Below, piece after piece: positions 45,543 to 53,588 of a DNA stretch of 64,000 bases (positions are counted from its first letter, which is position 1; each line of letters begins with the position of its first letter). Origin of the DNA: Ancylobacter aquaticus (GTDB lineage Bacteria > Pseudomonadota > Alphaproteobacteria > Rhizobiales > Xanthobacteraceae). The notes below the pieces were generated by a model. The model saw nothing but the letters and a program-made list of their open reading frames with translations. It had not been told where the DNA came from and made no database searches. The stretch lies in contig NZ_SMFY01000005.1 of assembly GCF_004339465.1 (NCBI RefSeq), positions 62,001-126,000 of the forward strand. The letters run 5' to 3'. The position numbers and the translations under genes are program-made.

Positions 45543-46496
45543 TCAGAGCCCGTAGAGCTTGAAACTGGCGCGGCCGGTCAGCTCGCGCACCGCGCCGAAC
45601 GCTTCCAGCCGCTCGAACAAGCGCCGCGCGCCCCAGCGCGAGAGGTTCGGTGTCGTCAGCGTGCCCGGCACCGCGTCATCGTCGAGCAGAAGGGCGATCG
45701 CCTCCCCGGCACCCTTGGCGCGCAGCCTGGGCAGTATCGCCTGCAGCCGGGCCGCGCGAGGGGCAATCTCGTCCGCGCAGCGCAGGGCCCGAGTGGCGCC
45801 TTGGGCCACGGCGAGACAGACGGCCGCGTCGAAGCCATCGTCCCCGGAACGCAACCGCCCTCCCCTGCCGGTGCGGCGAAAAACGGCGCTACGCGCCTGG
45901 CCCATCAGCAACGGCGCGGGCATAGCCCAGCGCAAGCGCAGCGCCAGGAGCTGGTCGGCTAGCCACCAGCCGAGCAGCTCGGCGTCGGGTCGCAGTGCCT
46001 GCACCTCTCTGGCAATCGCGGCAGCCGCAAAAGGCGCAGGAGGCCCAGCGCGGGCCAGAGCCTCGACCTGATCCGGCAGCGTCGCCAGCTCGTCGCTCCA
46101 GCGAAGGCCGAGCAGCCCGGCGACCGATCGCAGGGTTTCCAGATCGACACCCGGGGAGCGGCCGGCGAGACGCTTGCAGGCGGCGAGAATATTGCCGGCC
46201 GGGCCCGGATCGTCGCCCGGCTGGCGCAGGTGCCACGCATCGCGCAGCGCCGCCTCGTCCTCGGCCCTTCCGACGACGGACATGGCGGTGACGGCACAGA
46301 TCAGGGCGAGGCGCTGGCGCCAGGCGCCGGCCCAGGGCGGATTCGCCCGAACCAGACTATCAAGGGAATTCAACGCCGCACCGGCGAGAAAAGCGGCTTC
46401 GGCGGGCTGCGCCACCGAGCCGCGCGGCAGCGCCCAGCCGGGAACAGTGGGGACGACCAAAGGGACCGGAAAGGGCGGAATCAGCGCGGCATCCAT
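45543..46496 (-). CDS. DUF1403-family protein
   Basis: A 317-residue, mostly helical protein; function unknown. The start MDAALIPPFPVPLVVPTVPG and ALPRGSVAQPAEAAFLAGAA are the family hallmark, with blocks RLALICAVTAMSVVGRAEDE and AMPAPLLMGQARSAVFRRTG. It is adjacent to the ScpB-like gene with one base between them, so the two are translated together. An AT-rich region upstream (46500-46720) may hold its promoter and the nine-base palindrome at 46577. Confidence 0.85.
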   Translation of the reverse strand: MDAALIPPFPVPLVVPTVPGWALPRGSVAQPAEAAFLAGAALNSLDSLVRANPPWAGAWRQRLALICAVTAMSVVGRAEDEAALRDAWHLRQPGDDPGPAGNILAACKRLAGRSPGVDLETLRSVAGLLGLRWSDELATLPDQVEALARAGPPAPFAAAAIAREVQALRPDAELLGWWLADQLLALRLRWAMPAPLLMGQARSAVFRRTGRGGRLRSGDDGFDAAVCLAVAQGATRALRCADEIAPRAARLQAILPRLRAKGAGEAIALLLDDDAVPGTLTTPNLSRWGARRLFERLEAFGAVRELTGRASFKLYGL

Positions 46497-46576
46497 GACG
46501 GAAGCCTATCGGGTGCGTGCGCTTTAGTCTATCAAAAGCGCATATAACCGCACGACCTGTCGGAGAATAATAACAT

Positions 46577-46597
46577 CCGATAATGTTGCATTATCGG
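46577..46597. promoter_or_regulatory. Palindrome upstream of DUF1403 and the Phd-type operon
   Basis: CCGATAATG-ttg-CATTATCGG is a perfect nine-base inverted repeat in the intergenic gap between divergent DUF1403 and the antitoxin gene. It could be an operator or a small hairpin (TCGTTTTA follows on the plus strand). Confidence 0.5.
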
Positions 46598-46695
46598 TCG
46601 TTTTACTCTTTATATAAAGTGGCCAGCGTATCGGGTCGAAATCGCCCCGTGATCGCCGGAGTTTGCGTCGTTGACCCGTCAGAATTGCACCTATA

Positions 46696-46714
46696 TAGCT
46701 AGACAGTCTAGCTA
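46696..46714. promoter_or_regulatory. Candidate Phd/YefM operator
   Basis: TAGCTAGAC-a-GTCTAGCTA is a perfect palindrome centred 24 bases upstream of the antitoxin ATG. Phd/YefM antitoxins bind such palindromes and repress their own operon. Confidence 0.8.
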
Positions 46715-46727
46715 GGAGCCTGAGCAG

Positions 46728-46982
46728 ATGGAATGGCCGCTGCAGGATGCCAAGAACCAGTTCTCCCGCGTGGTGCAGAAAGCGCGCTCCGAGGGCCCGC
46801 AGATCGTCACCCTGCGCGGTGAGCGCGCTGCTGTGGTGCTCTCCGCCGCCGATTACGACGCCCTGCGTGCCGGCCGGCCGAGCCTGGTAGATGATCTACT
46901 CTCCGGCCCAGCTTGGGACGCAGACCTCGCCGAGGCCGTTCAACAACGCGCCAGCGCTCCCAGCCGTGACGTGGCGTTCTGA
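46728..46982 (+). CDS. Phd/YefM-family antitoxin
   Basis: An 84-residue protein: MEWPLQDAKNQFSRVVQKAR, then IVTLRGERAAVVLSAADYDA is the Phd/YefM DNA-binding fold, and the Ala/Ser-rich tail binds the toxin. Preceded by GGAGCC and by a palindromic operator. Its stop overlaps the toxin start by one base (TGATG). Confidence 0.92.
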   Translation: MEWPLQDAKNQFSRVVQKARSEGPQIVTLRGERAAVVLSAADYDALRAGRPSLVDDLLSGPAWDADLAEAVQQRASAPSRDVAF

Positions 46983-47386
46983 TGTATCTCGTCGATACCA
47001 ACGTCATCTCGGAAGCCCGGCGCGGTTCACTGCCTGCGATATCGTGGCTGCGGAGCGTGGATCCGCTCACCGTCCATCTCAGCACCCTGACCCTCGGCGA
47101 GATCATGCGGGGCATCGCGCTGAAGCAGAAGGCCGATCCCAGGACGGCCGGACACTTGGCCGAGTGGCTGCGCAAGATCCGCCACGATCATGCCGACCGC
47201 ATTCTCCCGATCACCGATCCGATTTCGGTCGAGTGGGGGCGGATCGCCGCTATCCGGCCGCGCGGCGACATTGACGGGCTGATCGCGGCGACCGCCATTG
47301 TCCACGATCTCATTCTCGTCACCCGCAATGTGAAGGATTTTGATGACACAGGCGCCTCCTTCGTCGATCCCTGGGACGCCGATTGA
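46982..47386 (+). CDS. PIN-domain toxin (VapC/FitB type)
   Basis: A 134-residue RNase: MYLVDTNVISEARRG (first acidic D), LTLGEIMRG (E), DGLIAATAIVHDLILVTRN with D96 and N/D near FDDTGA complete the PIN acidic quartet. The product cleaves RNA when not bound by its antitoxin. Overlaps the recombinase start by one base (TGATG), so antitoxin, toxin and recombinase are one operon. Confidence 0.92.
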   Translation: MYLVDTNVISEARRGSLPAISWLRSVDPLTVHLSTLTLGEIMRGIALKQKADPRTAGHLAEWLRKIRHDHADRILPITDPISVEWGRIAAIRPRGDIDGLIAATAIVHDLILVTRNVKDFDDTGASFVDPWDAD

Positions 47387-48465
47387 TGGGTGAGGCAGAG
47401 GGACAGATCGTGGAGGCAAAGGATCAGCTGCCTGAGCCACCCCTCCCCTCGCCTGTTGTGCAGCCGCCATCCGCATTGCCCGCGCATCTCGAACGTCTCA
47501 CGGCGCGCGCCCGCGACTATGTCGAGGCGTCGAGCTCGGCCAACACGCGGCGCGCCTATGCCAGCGACTGGGCGCATTTCTCCTCCTGGTGCCGCCGGCA
47601 CGGTCTCGACCCGCTGCCCCCCTCCCCCCAGCTCGTCGGGCTCTACATCACCGCCTGCGCTTCGGGCACGGCGCTTTCCGACGGCAAAGCGAATGCCGTG
47701 GCGACGATCGAGCGCCGGCTCTCCGCCATTGGCTGGAACTACGCCCAGCGCGGCACGCCGCTCGACCGCAAGGATCGCCACATCGCCACCGTGCTTGCCG
47801 GCATCCGCAACACCCATGCCGCCCCACCCCGCCAGAAGGAAGCGGTGCTTCCCGAAGACCTCCGCGCGATGTTGGAAACGCTGGAGCGCGGGTCGCTTCG
47901 CGGCCTGCGCGACCGCGCCATGCTGCTGGTCGGCTTTGCCGGCGGGTTGCGTCGCTCCGAGATCGTCGGATTGGATTGCGGGCGCGAACAGACGCAGGAC
48001 GGCCGCGGCTGGGTGGAGATCCTCGACAAGGGTATGGTCGTCACGCTGCGCGGAAAGACCGGCTGGCGCGAGGTGGAGATCGGGCGCGGCTCCTCGGATG
48101 CCACCTGCCCCGTCACGGCGCTGCAGACCTGGCTGACGCTGGCGCGGATCGGCCATGGCCCACTGTTTCGGCGCGTGACCGGCAACGGCAAGAGCGTCGG
48201 GAGCGAGCGCCTGAACGACCGCGAGGTCGCCCGCCTGGTCAAGCGCGCTGCACTGGCCGCCGGCGTGCGCGGCGATCTCTCCGAGGGCGAGCGCGAGGAG
48301 AAATTCGCTGGTCATTCGCTGCGTGCCGGCCTTGCTTCCTCGGCCGAAGTCGACGAGCGCTATGTGCAAAAGCAGCTCGGCCACGCCTCCGCCGAAATGA
48401 CCCGCCGCTACCAGCGCCGGCGCGACCGGTTCCGGGTGAACCTCACCAAGGCGGCGGGGCTGTAA
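47386..48465 (+). CDS. Tyrosine recombinase/integrase
   Basis: A 359-residue recombinase with a SAM-like core-binding domain (ARARDYVEASSSANTRRAYA, about 40-120) and a catalytic domain. Visible catalytic residues: Arg in GGLRRSEIVGLD, the H-x-x-R box GHSLRAGLASSAEVDERYV, and tyrosine in RRYQRRRDRFR after the GHA motif (LGHASAEMTRRYQ). It starts inside the toxin stop codon. A truncated paralogue lies at 50054-50627. Confidence 0.9.
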   Translation: MGEAEGQIVEAKDQLPEPPLPSPVVQPPSALPAHLERLTARARDYVEASSSANTRRAYASDWAHFSSWCRRHGLDPLPPSPQLVGLYITACASGTALSDGKANAVATIERRLSAIGWNYAQRGTPLDRKDRHIATVLAGIRNTHAAPPRQKEAVLPEDLRAMLETLERGSLRGLRDRAMLLVGFAGGLRRSEIVGLDCGREQTQDGRGWVEILDKGMVVTLRGKTGWREVEIGRGSSDATCPVTALQTWLTLARIGHGPLFRRVTGNGKSVGSERLNDREVARLVKRAALAAGVRGDLSEGEREEKFAGHSLRAGLASSAEVDERYVQKQLGHASAEMTRRYQRRRDRFRVNLTKAAGL

Positions 48466-48620
48466 GCCGACGAAAGAAGAAGAGTACTTCCCCGTCGACC
48501 GAAAATGGGAAGGCACGACGCTCAAGGGTTGCCGATTGGCGTGATCGGGCTCAGGATTTTGGAATGTGCGGCGTGGCTGTGCGTTGAGAGCCCCAGGGCT
48601 CGTACGCTTGCGGCATTGAA

Positions 48621-48655
48621 ATCATGTCGATAAATTGCGACTTTATCGACATGAT
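48621..48655. promoter_or_regulatory. Large inverted repeat upstream of fic
   Basis: ATCATGTCGATAAA-ttgcgac-TTTATCGACATGAT, a perfect 14-base inverted repeat. The half-site TGTCGATA recurs at about 48665, 48692 (ATGTCGATAG) and 48718, four times within 100 bases, so it looks like a regulator binding cluster for the Fic gene. Confidence 0.7.
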
Positions 48656-48720
48656 TTGATGATCTGTCGATGCCGACGACATATCTATCCGATATGTCGA
48701 TAGCACGAGGATTGCTCGAC

Positions 48721-49812
48721 ATGTCGTTTCGCGCCGACAGCCCCTACAATGACCTTCCTCTCCTGCCCCCGTGTGAGGACGTAGAGACGAAGGCAGTGCT
48801 GAAGGCCTGTATCGCAGCACGGGCAGCGCTATCGGAACTTCGCGTCTCCGGTCAGCTCATTCCCAATCAAGCTGTCCTTATCAATTCGATTCCGCTGCTC
48901 GAGGCGCAAGCGAGCTCCGAGATTGAGAACATTGTCACCACGACCGACAGGCTGTTCCGCTTCGCCAACGAGGCCGGCGACCAGGCCGATCCGGCGACAA
49001 AGGAGGCGCTGCGTTATCGCACAGCTCTCAACGATGGCTTCGAGTCGCTCAAGCAGCGACCCGTGTCGACGTCCACGGCTGTTGCCGTGTGTCGGACCAT
49101 CAAGGGCGTCGAACTGGACATCCGGGCCACACCCGGTACGGCCTTGATGAACGAAGCGACGGGCACGGTCGTCTATACACCGCCGGACGGACAGGCCTTG
49201 CTGCGAGAGAAACTCGCAAACTGGGAACGCTATATCCACGAGGCTGAGGATATCGACCCGCTGATCCGACTGGCCGTGATGCACTACCAGTTCGAGGCGA
49301 TCCACCCCTTTATCGACGGCAACGGCCGGACCGGCCGGGTGCTGAACCTTCTCTACCTGGTCGACAAGGGCTTGCTCGACATTCCGGTTCTCTATCTCAG
49401 CCGCTACATCATCGGCAACAAGCGCGCCTATTACGACCGGCTCCTCGCCGTCACGACCGATGGCGCCTGGCAAGACTGGATCCTCTACATGCTCGAGGCG
49501 ATCCGGGAGACCGCCGACTGGTCGACAGCGCGCATTCGTGCAATTCGCGACTTGCTGGATCAGACGGCAGGCCAAATTCGACGCGATCTACCGAAGATCT
49601 ATTCACGCGAGTTGGCCGAGGTGATCTTCGTGAATCCCTATTGCCGGATCGGCGATCTGGTATCTGCCGGCATCGCCAAGCGACAGGCGGCGTCAGTCTA
49701 TCTCAAGACCCTCACCGAGCGAGGCCTGCTACAGGAAATGAAGGCTGGCCGGGAGAATCTCTACATTAATCCGACGCTGCTATCGCTTCTCAGCGACCGA
49801 TCGCCAGCCTAG
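48721..49812 (+). CDS. Fic-domain protein (class II)
   Basis: A 363-residue protein. The N-terminal inhibitory motif is ASSEIENI (about residue 59-66; S/T-x-x-x-E-G/N pattern), followed by the Fic core HPFIDGNGRTGR (about 196-207; catalytic His and phosphate loop) and a C-terminal winged helix-like region (VSAGIAKRQAASVYLKTLTE). Fic enzymes transfer AMP or related groups from nucleotides to protein hydroxyls. ATG 48721 is preferred because GAGGA precedes it; in-frame ATGs at 48670 and 48694 lack a site. Confidence 0.9.
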   Translation: MSFRADSPYNDLPLLPPCEDVETKAVLKACIAARAALSELRVSGQLIPNQAVLINSIPLLEAQASSEIENIVTTTDRLFRFANEAGDQADPATKEALRYRTALNDGFESLKQRPVSTSTAVAVCRTIKGVELDIRATPGTALMNEATGTVVYTPPDGQALLREKLANWERYIHEAEDIDPLIRLAVMHYQFEAIHPFIDGNGRTGRVLNLLYLVDKGLLDIPVLYLSRYIIGNKRAYYDRLLAVTTDGAWQDWILYMLEAIRETADWSTARIRAIRDLLDQTAGQIRRDLPKIYSRELAEVIFVNPYCRIGDLVSAGIAKRQAASVYLKTLTERGLLQEMKAGRENLYINPTLLSLLSDRSPA

Positions 49813-49821
49813 CGCCGTGGA

Positions 49822-50053
49822 GGACGCCTCCGCCGAGATAACCCGCCGCGACCTCAAGGCAAGGAAGGCAGTTCCTGAAGGGATCGGCGACACGAATGCC
49901 CAAGGGCTCAATGTGCCGTACATTCCGCGTCAGCACCGTAAAACCATGAACCTGAGCCGTGGCGGCGATGGCGATATCCTCAAAGCCCGGCTGGTGCGCC
50001 CGCGCCCGATCGAGGATAAGCCCGGCCACGCGCGCGCATCTCAGGTCGAGCGG
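49822..50053 (-). pseudogene. Nested duplicate: recombinase tail remnant and PIN-toxin C-terminal fragment
   Basis: Plus-strand 49824-49852 repeats the end of the recombinase (codons for ASAEMTRR). Minus-strand about 49870-50053 encodes LRCARVAGLILDRARAHQPG, FEDIAIAATAQVHGFTVLTR and NVRHIEPLGIRVADPF, nearly the same as the last 62 residues of the PIN toxin at 50653-51090. No start, and the first half is missing. Confidence 0.8.
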
Positions 50054-50627
50054 AACACTCCGCGGCCTGCGCGACCGGGCCATGCTGCTCATCGGTTTCG
50101 CCGGCGGCCTGCGCCGCTCCGAAATCGTCGGGCTGGATCTCGGGCGCGAGCAGACGCCGAACGGGCGCGGCTGGGTGGAAGTCCTCGACAAGGGGATGGT
50201 AGTGACGCTGCGCGGAAAAACCGGCTGGCGCGAGGTGGAGATCGGTCGCGGCTCGTCGGATGCCACCTGCCCCGTGGTGGCGCTCAAGACTTGGTTGCAG
50301 CTGGCCCGCATCGGCCATGGCCCGCTATTCCGGCGGGTGACTGGCAGCGGGACGAAGGTCGGCGTCGAGCGCCTCAACGACCGCGAGGTCGCCCGCCTGG
50401 TCAAGCGGGCGGCGATGGCCGCCGGGGTGCGCGGCAACCTCTCCGAGGGCGAGCGGGGGATGAAGTTCTCCGGCCATTCACTGCGCGCCGGCCTTGCCTC
50501 TTCGGCCGAGGTAGATGAGCGCTATGTGCAAAAGCAGCTCGGCCACGCCTCCGCCGAGATGACCCGCCGCTACCAGCGCCGACGCGACCGTTTCCGGGTG
50601 AATCTCACCAAGGCGGCGGGGCTGTAA
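50054..50627 (+). pseudogene. Tyrosine recombinase, C-terminal duplicate
   Basis: Encodes about 190 residues (GTLRGLRDRAMLLIGFAGGL to RRYQRRRDRFRVNLTKAAGL) that are around 90% similar to the last half of the recombinase at 47386-48465, with the same catalytic boxes. It has no start or core-binding domain and begins at the end of the PIN fragment, so it cannot make a complete enzyme. Confidence 0.85.
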
Positions 50628-50652
50628 CGGAAGAGCGCCCTCCCCTGCACGA

Positions 50653-51090
50653 TCACGGCAAGGCTGGCACCTGCTCGAAGGGATCAGCGACGCGAACGCC
50701 CAAGGGCTCGAAGTGCCGCACATTCTGCGTCAGCACCGTAAAACCATGAACCTGAGCCGTGGCGGCGATGGCGATATCCTCGAAGCCCGGCTGGTGCGCC
50801 CGCGCCCGATCGAGGATGAGCCCGGCCGCGCGTGCGCATCTCAGGTCGAACGGCAGCAGCTTGTCGGCATAGAGGTATTCAAGGCTCTGCCACCACTCCG
50901 CGAGTCTTCGGGCCTTTGTGGTCGCGCCCTCCCGTTCCGCCTTTACGATCCCACTGCCCACCTCGGCAGCGGAGATGACGGACATGAACAAATACGGACT
51001 GGCCTCATCCAGCCAGGCGATGAACTCCGCCACCGCACCGCACTTCGAGGGCGCCAGTGCCGAGATGACATTGGTGTCGACCAGAAACAT
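50653..51090 (-). CDS. PIN-domain toxin (VapC/FitB type)
   Basis: A 145-residue PIN RNase: MFLVDTNVISALAPSKCGAV, MSVISAAEVGSGI, then the acidic pair in FEDIAIAATAQVHGFTVLTQ. Its 3' end is duplicated at 49870-50053. The start overlaps the antitoxin stop by one base. Confidence 0.92.
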   Translation of the reverse strand: MFLVDTNVISALAPSKCGAVAEFIAWLDEASPYLFMSVISAAEVGSGIVKAEREGATTKARRLAEWWQSLEYLYADKLLPFDLRCARAAGLILDRARAHQPGFEDIAIAATAQVHGFTVLTQNVRHFEPLGVRVADPFEQVPALP

Positions 51091-51341
51091 CAGAAATCGA
51101 CGACGGATCGAGCAGGCTTTGCGCTTCGCGGCGGGATATCCCCCTCATCGCCGGGAAAAGAGGCCAGCAGCCTGCCAAAACTCGGAACATTAGCCAGCTT
51201 CTCATAGTCCTCGAACGACAGGACGACGGCCTGCTTACGGCCGTGCCGCGTAATGATGGCAGGATGGCCCTCAATGGCTTGGTCAATCACCGAGGATAGG
51301 CTCGCCTTCGCGTCCTTGAGCTGGATCTCTCTCACAACCAC
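51090..51341 (-). CDS. Phd/YefM-family antitoxin
   Basis: An 83-residue antitoxin: IQLKDAKASLSSVIDQAIEG and AIITRHGRKQAVVLSFEDYE show the Phd fold, with a proline-rich tail. It is the cognate of the downstream PIN toxin. The AT-rich 51345-51370 stretch with a TGACTACAGTGGTCAT dyad is a candidate operator. Confidence 0.92.
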   Translation of the reverse strand: MVVREIQLKDAKASLSSVIDQAIEGHPAIITRHGRKQAVVLSFEDYEKLANVPSFGRLLASFPGDEGDIPPRSAKPARSVVDF

Positions 51342-51348
51342 CTCCCGA

Positions 51349-51366
51349 TATGACTACAGTGGTCAT
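51349..51366. promoter_or_regulatory. Candidate Phd operator
   Basis: ATATGACTAC-AG-TGGTCATAT forms an interrupted inverted repeat (ATATGAC-ta/tg-GTCATAT) just upstream of the antitoxin start, in the usual position for autoregulation. Confidence 0.65.
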
Positions 51367-51453
51367 ATAACAAGACACGCTGCGGGCGACAAGGTACTGG
51401 CCCTTAATGAAGCCCGTCGACGGGCTGGATTCCTGATCCTCCGCAACGCATTC

Positions 51454-51864
51454 CTAGACGCCGGTTTCCGGCGAGATCAGCGACAGTGAGGGAAAATAGC
51501 GCGAGTAGCGGCCGCTATCGCGCGTGAGCAAAGGCAGCTCGCTCACCGCCGCATGAGCGCCGATGATGAAATCCGGCAGCACACCGGTGCGGGTGCCACC
51601 CGCCTTGCGGTAGGAGGCAAAGACCTTGCCCGCCAGAAAAAGCGCCGCGCGCGGCACAGGCGCAACAGCTATCCCCGTTTCGCTCAGAACCGCCTCGATA
51701 GCCTCGATCCGTTCATAGCGAACAGAAAGCTCGGCGTAGACGACATCATTGATCAGCAACGGACCGCGCAGAGATGCCGCCTCCAGCTGGTCGATCGACC
51801 ATTGCGCCCAGTGCGGGTCATCGGTGACCAGATCGAGCAGGACATTGGTATCGATCAAGGTCAC
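51454..51864 (-). CDS. PIN-domain toxin (VapC type)
   Basis: A 136-residue PIN protein: MTLIDTNVLLDLVTDDPHWA, INDVVYAELSVRYERIEAIE, then LPDFIIGAHAAVSELPLLTR with D and the D of TRDSGRYSRYFP. The proline, LPDFIIGAHA and RDSGRY features are the VapC type usually found with AbrB antitoxins. Coupled by an ATGA overlap. Confidence 0.92.
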   Translation of the reverse strand: MTLIDTNVLLDLVTDDPHWAQWSIDQLEAASLRGPLLINDVVYAELSVRYERIEAIEAVLSETGIAVAPVPRAALFLAGKVFASYRKAGGTRTGVLPDFIIGAHAAVSELPLLTRDSGRYSRYFPSLSLISPETGV

Positions 51865-52097
51865 GCGTCACCGCGCGTCAACGCCATGATCGCATCCGTC
51901 GTCAGCCCCCTGCCGGCATGCCCGCGCAATTTGGCGAACCTACTGGGCGCGCGTTCTTTGTCCGCCCGCGTCAAGACAACACTGCCATCCGGTGCGCACC
52001 GAAAATCAACTCGGCTCCCCGCCACAATGCCCAGAAGGTCGCGCACGGGCTTGGGGATCGTCACCTGGCCCTTGGACGTCACGGTCGTGCTCATCAT
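51861..52097 (-). CDS. AbrB/VapB-family antitoxin
   Basis: A 78-residue swapped-hairpin protein: MSTTVTSKGQVTIPKPVRDL is the classic AbrB DNA-binding hairpin and the tail includes a helix and MALTRGDA. It overlaps the toxin gene by four bases. An AT-rich region with a TACTTTTATTTCGAGTA-like inverted stretch (about 52114-52132) precedes it as a possible operator. Confidence 0.9.
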   Translation of the reverse strand: MMSTTVTSKGQVTIPKPVRDLLGIVAGSRVDFRCAPDGSVVLTRADKERAPSRFAKLRGHAGRGLTTDAIMALTRGDA

Positions 52098-52170
52098 ATC
52101 AACCCCGGTAAGGATACTCGAAATAAAAGTATTACAGTCACGCTCGCCCTACAATCCGCCTGGCCCGGCC

Positions 52171-53400
52171 TCACGCCCGTTTTTTCTCGCCCTTCCGCTT
52201 GCCGATCAGGGCCATCAGCATCGGTCCGATGGAAAAGGCACCGGTCTCTGCCTTTCGCGTCAAATCCCGGATATAGCCGCCAGCGCTGTTAATCGCCGTG
52301 CCGCGCTGGAGAATGGCGGCGACCGCCACGGACGCCTGAACCTCGCCCATGGCGGATTGCGCCTCCTCCCAGGCGCTAGGGCTGATCCCCAGCATTGGCC
52401 GGACGATGGCAACGGTCGCCATGAAGTCCCGCCAGTTGGAAATTCCGCCCCGGGCATAGTCGACGATATCGGGGCAGGCATCGAGGATCATGCCGAGGGG
52501 GTAGGCGCCTTCTGGCTGGCGCGGCGGTTCTGTCTTCAGTTCGGTCCCCGCCCCCCTGCTTTCTCGAAAGCGTGGTTCAAGATCAATAGGGGAGTCTGGA
52601 TTTGAATTCTGTTTGTGGCGCTCAGTTCGAGACTCATTGGCGCTCGAAACTGACGTTTTCAAATGCGCTTCCAGCAGGGTAAGGATCTCGTCGGCGAGCA
52701 GCGCCAGATCCTCGGCGATCGGCTCCAGCGCCGGCCGGATGGCGTTGCGTGGAATCCGCTCGACAATGGCCCGGAAAAGGCCGTGGATCTCCATCCAGTC
52801 GGCAGGGCCCTGCCCTCGTCCGCGCGTGGGCACGCCTTCCGCGATCCCGGTGGCGATCATCTTGGCGATGTCCCGCCGGCACAGGGTGATGCGCTCGCGC
52901 ACCAGCTTGAGTGCCCGATCTTCAGCCCTCACCTCCTCAGCCCAGGCTTCGAATTCATCGGCCCGCGCCACCAGCGGCGACAGATCGAAACCGAAAGCCA
53001 GTTCGATCTCGCCGCCCCGGTCCTTGCGGGCATAGCGCTTGCCGTTGGGGCTGTCGCGCCGCACGATCAGCCCGGCATCGACCAGCACCGCGAGATGCCG
53101 GCGCAGCGTCGCAGGCGCCATGCCGTGGGCCCGCAGTGACAATTGCTGGTTGGAGGGGAAGACGATGAGGTCCTGTCCGGTCAGCGCCGTTTCCGGATGG
53201 AAGGACAGCAGCGCGTCGAGCACCGCAAGTGCCCGCTCGGAGACACCGATGCGCGCTTTCGCGGTGCAGATCGACCGGAACACGTTCCATTTGTGTACCG
53301 CCTTGTCGAGCGGGCGCGCCTTTGCCACTGCCTGGCTTGCCACATGGGCAAGCGATAGCGACCGCCGCCCAAAGGGCGTCGTCGTGATATGTCGTTCCAT
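52171..53400 (-). CDS. repC: RepC, repABC replication initiator
   Basis: A 409-residue replication initiator: MERHITTTPFGRRSLSLAHV and KWNVFRSICTAKARIGVSER, the N-terminal winged-helix domain DALLSFHPETALTGQDLIVF, and C-terminal DYARGGISNWRDFMATVAIV and PSAWEEAQSAMG. RepC initiates replication, and the replication origin lies within its own gene in studied repABC plasmids. ATG 53400 preferred; the longer frame has no site. The gene's leader is opposed by the antisense ctRNA. Confidence 0.96.
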   Translation of the reverse strand: MERHITTTPFGRRSLSLAHVASQAVAKARPLDKAVHKWNVFRSICTAKARIGVSERALAVLDALLSFHPETALTGQDLIVFPSNQQLSLRAHGMAPATLRRHLAVLVDAGLIVRRDSPNGKRYARKDRGGEIELAFGFDLSPLVARADEFEAWAEEVRAEDRALKLVRERITLCRRDIAKMIATGIAEGVPTRGRGQGPADWMEIHGLFRAIVERIPRNAIRPALEPIAEDLALLADEILTLLEAHLKTSVSSANESRTERHKQNSNPDSPIDLEPRFRESRGAGTELKTEPPRQPEGAYPLGMILDACPDIVDYARGGISNWRDFMATVAIVRPMLGISPSAWEEAQSAMGEVQASVAVAAILQRGTAINSAGGYIRDLTRKAETGAFSIGPMLMALIGKRKGEKKRA

Positions 53401-53465
53401 TCTCTTCCGCCTGTGTTCAGGCAAAAGAAATCTGCTCGCCGAAACGGCGCTAAGGCCTCGAAAGG

Positions 53466-53494
53466 CTTGACGGTGATTCCAGGAAGTGCGATTC
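53466..53494 (+). promoter_or_regulatory. Promoter of the antisense ctRNA
   Basis: TTGACG (53466-53471), 17 bases, GATTCT (53489-53494), on the strand opposite repC. Good -35 box and fair -10. Confidence 0.6.
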
Positions 53495-53499
53495 TCAGG

Positions 53500-53550
53500 T
53501 TGCTAGACGTTGAGAAGGGCTTCCGGGACTCGTTTCGGGGGCCTTTTTCT
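53500..53550 (+). ncRNA. repABC counter-transcribed RNA (incompatibility RNA)
   Basis: In the repB-repC gap of repABC plasmids a short antisense RNA represses RepC. Here a promoter at 53466 is followed about 50 bases later by a terminator hairpin and T-run, on the antisense strand, in exactly that gap. The length and position fit. Confidence 0.8.
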
Positions 53551-53555
53551 TTTTG
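53518..53555 (+). terminator. Intrinsic terminator of the ctRNA
   Basis: GGCTTCCG (53518-53525) pairs with CGGGGGCC (53536-53543), including two G-U pairs, and is followed by TTTTTCTTTTT. Confidence 0.75.
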
Positions 53556-53588
53556 CCGGGTATATGTTCGGTGCCGGTAGCTCCGATT

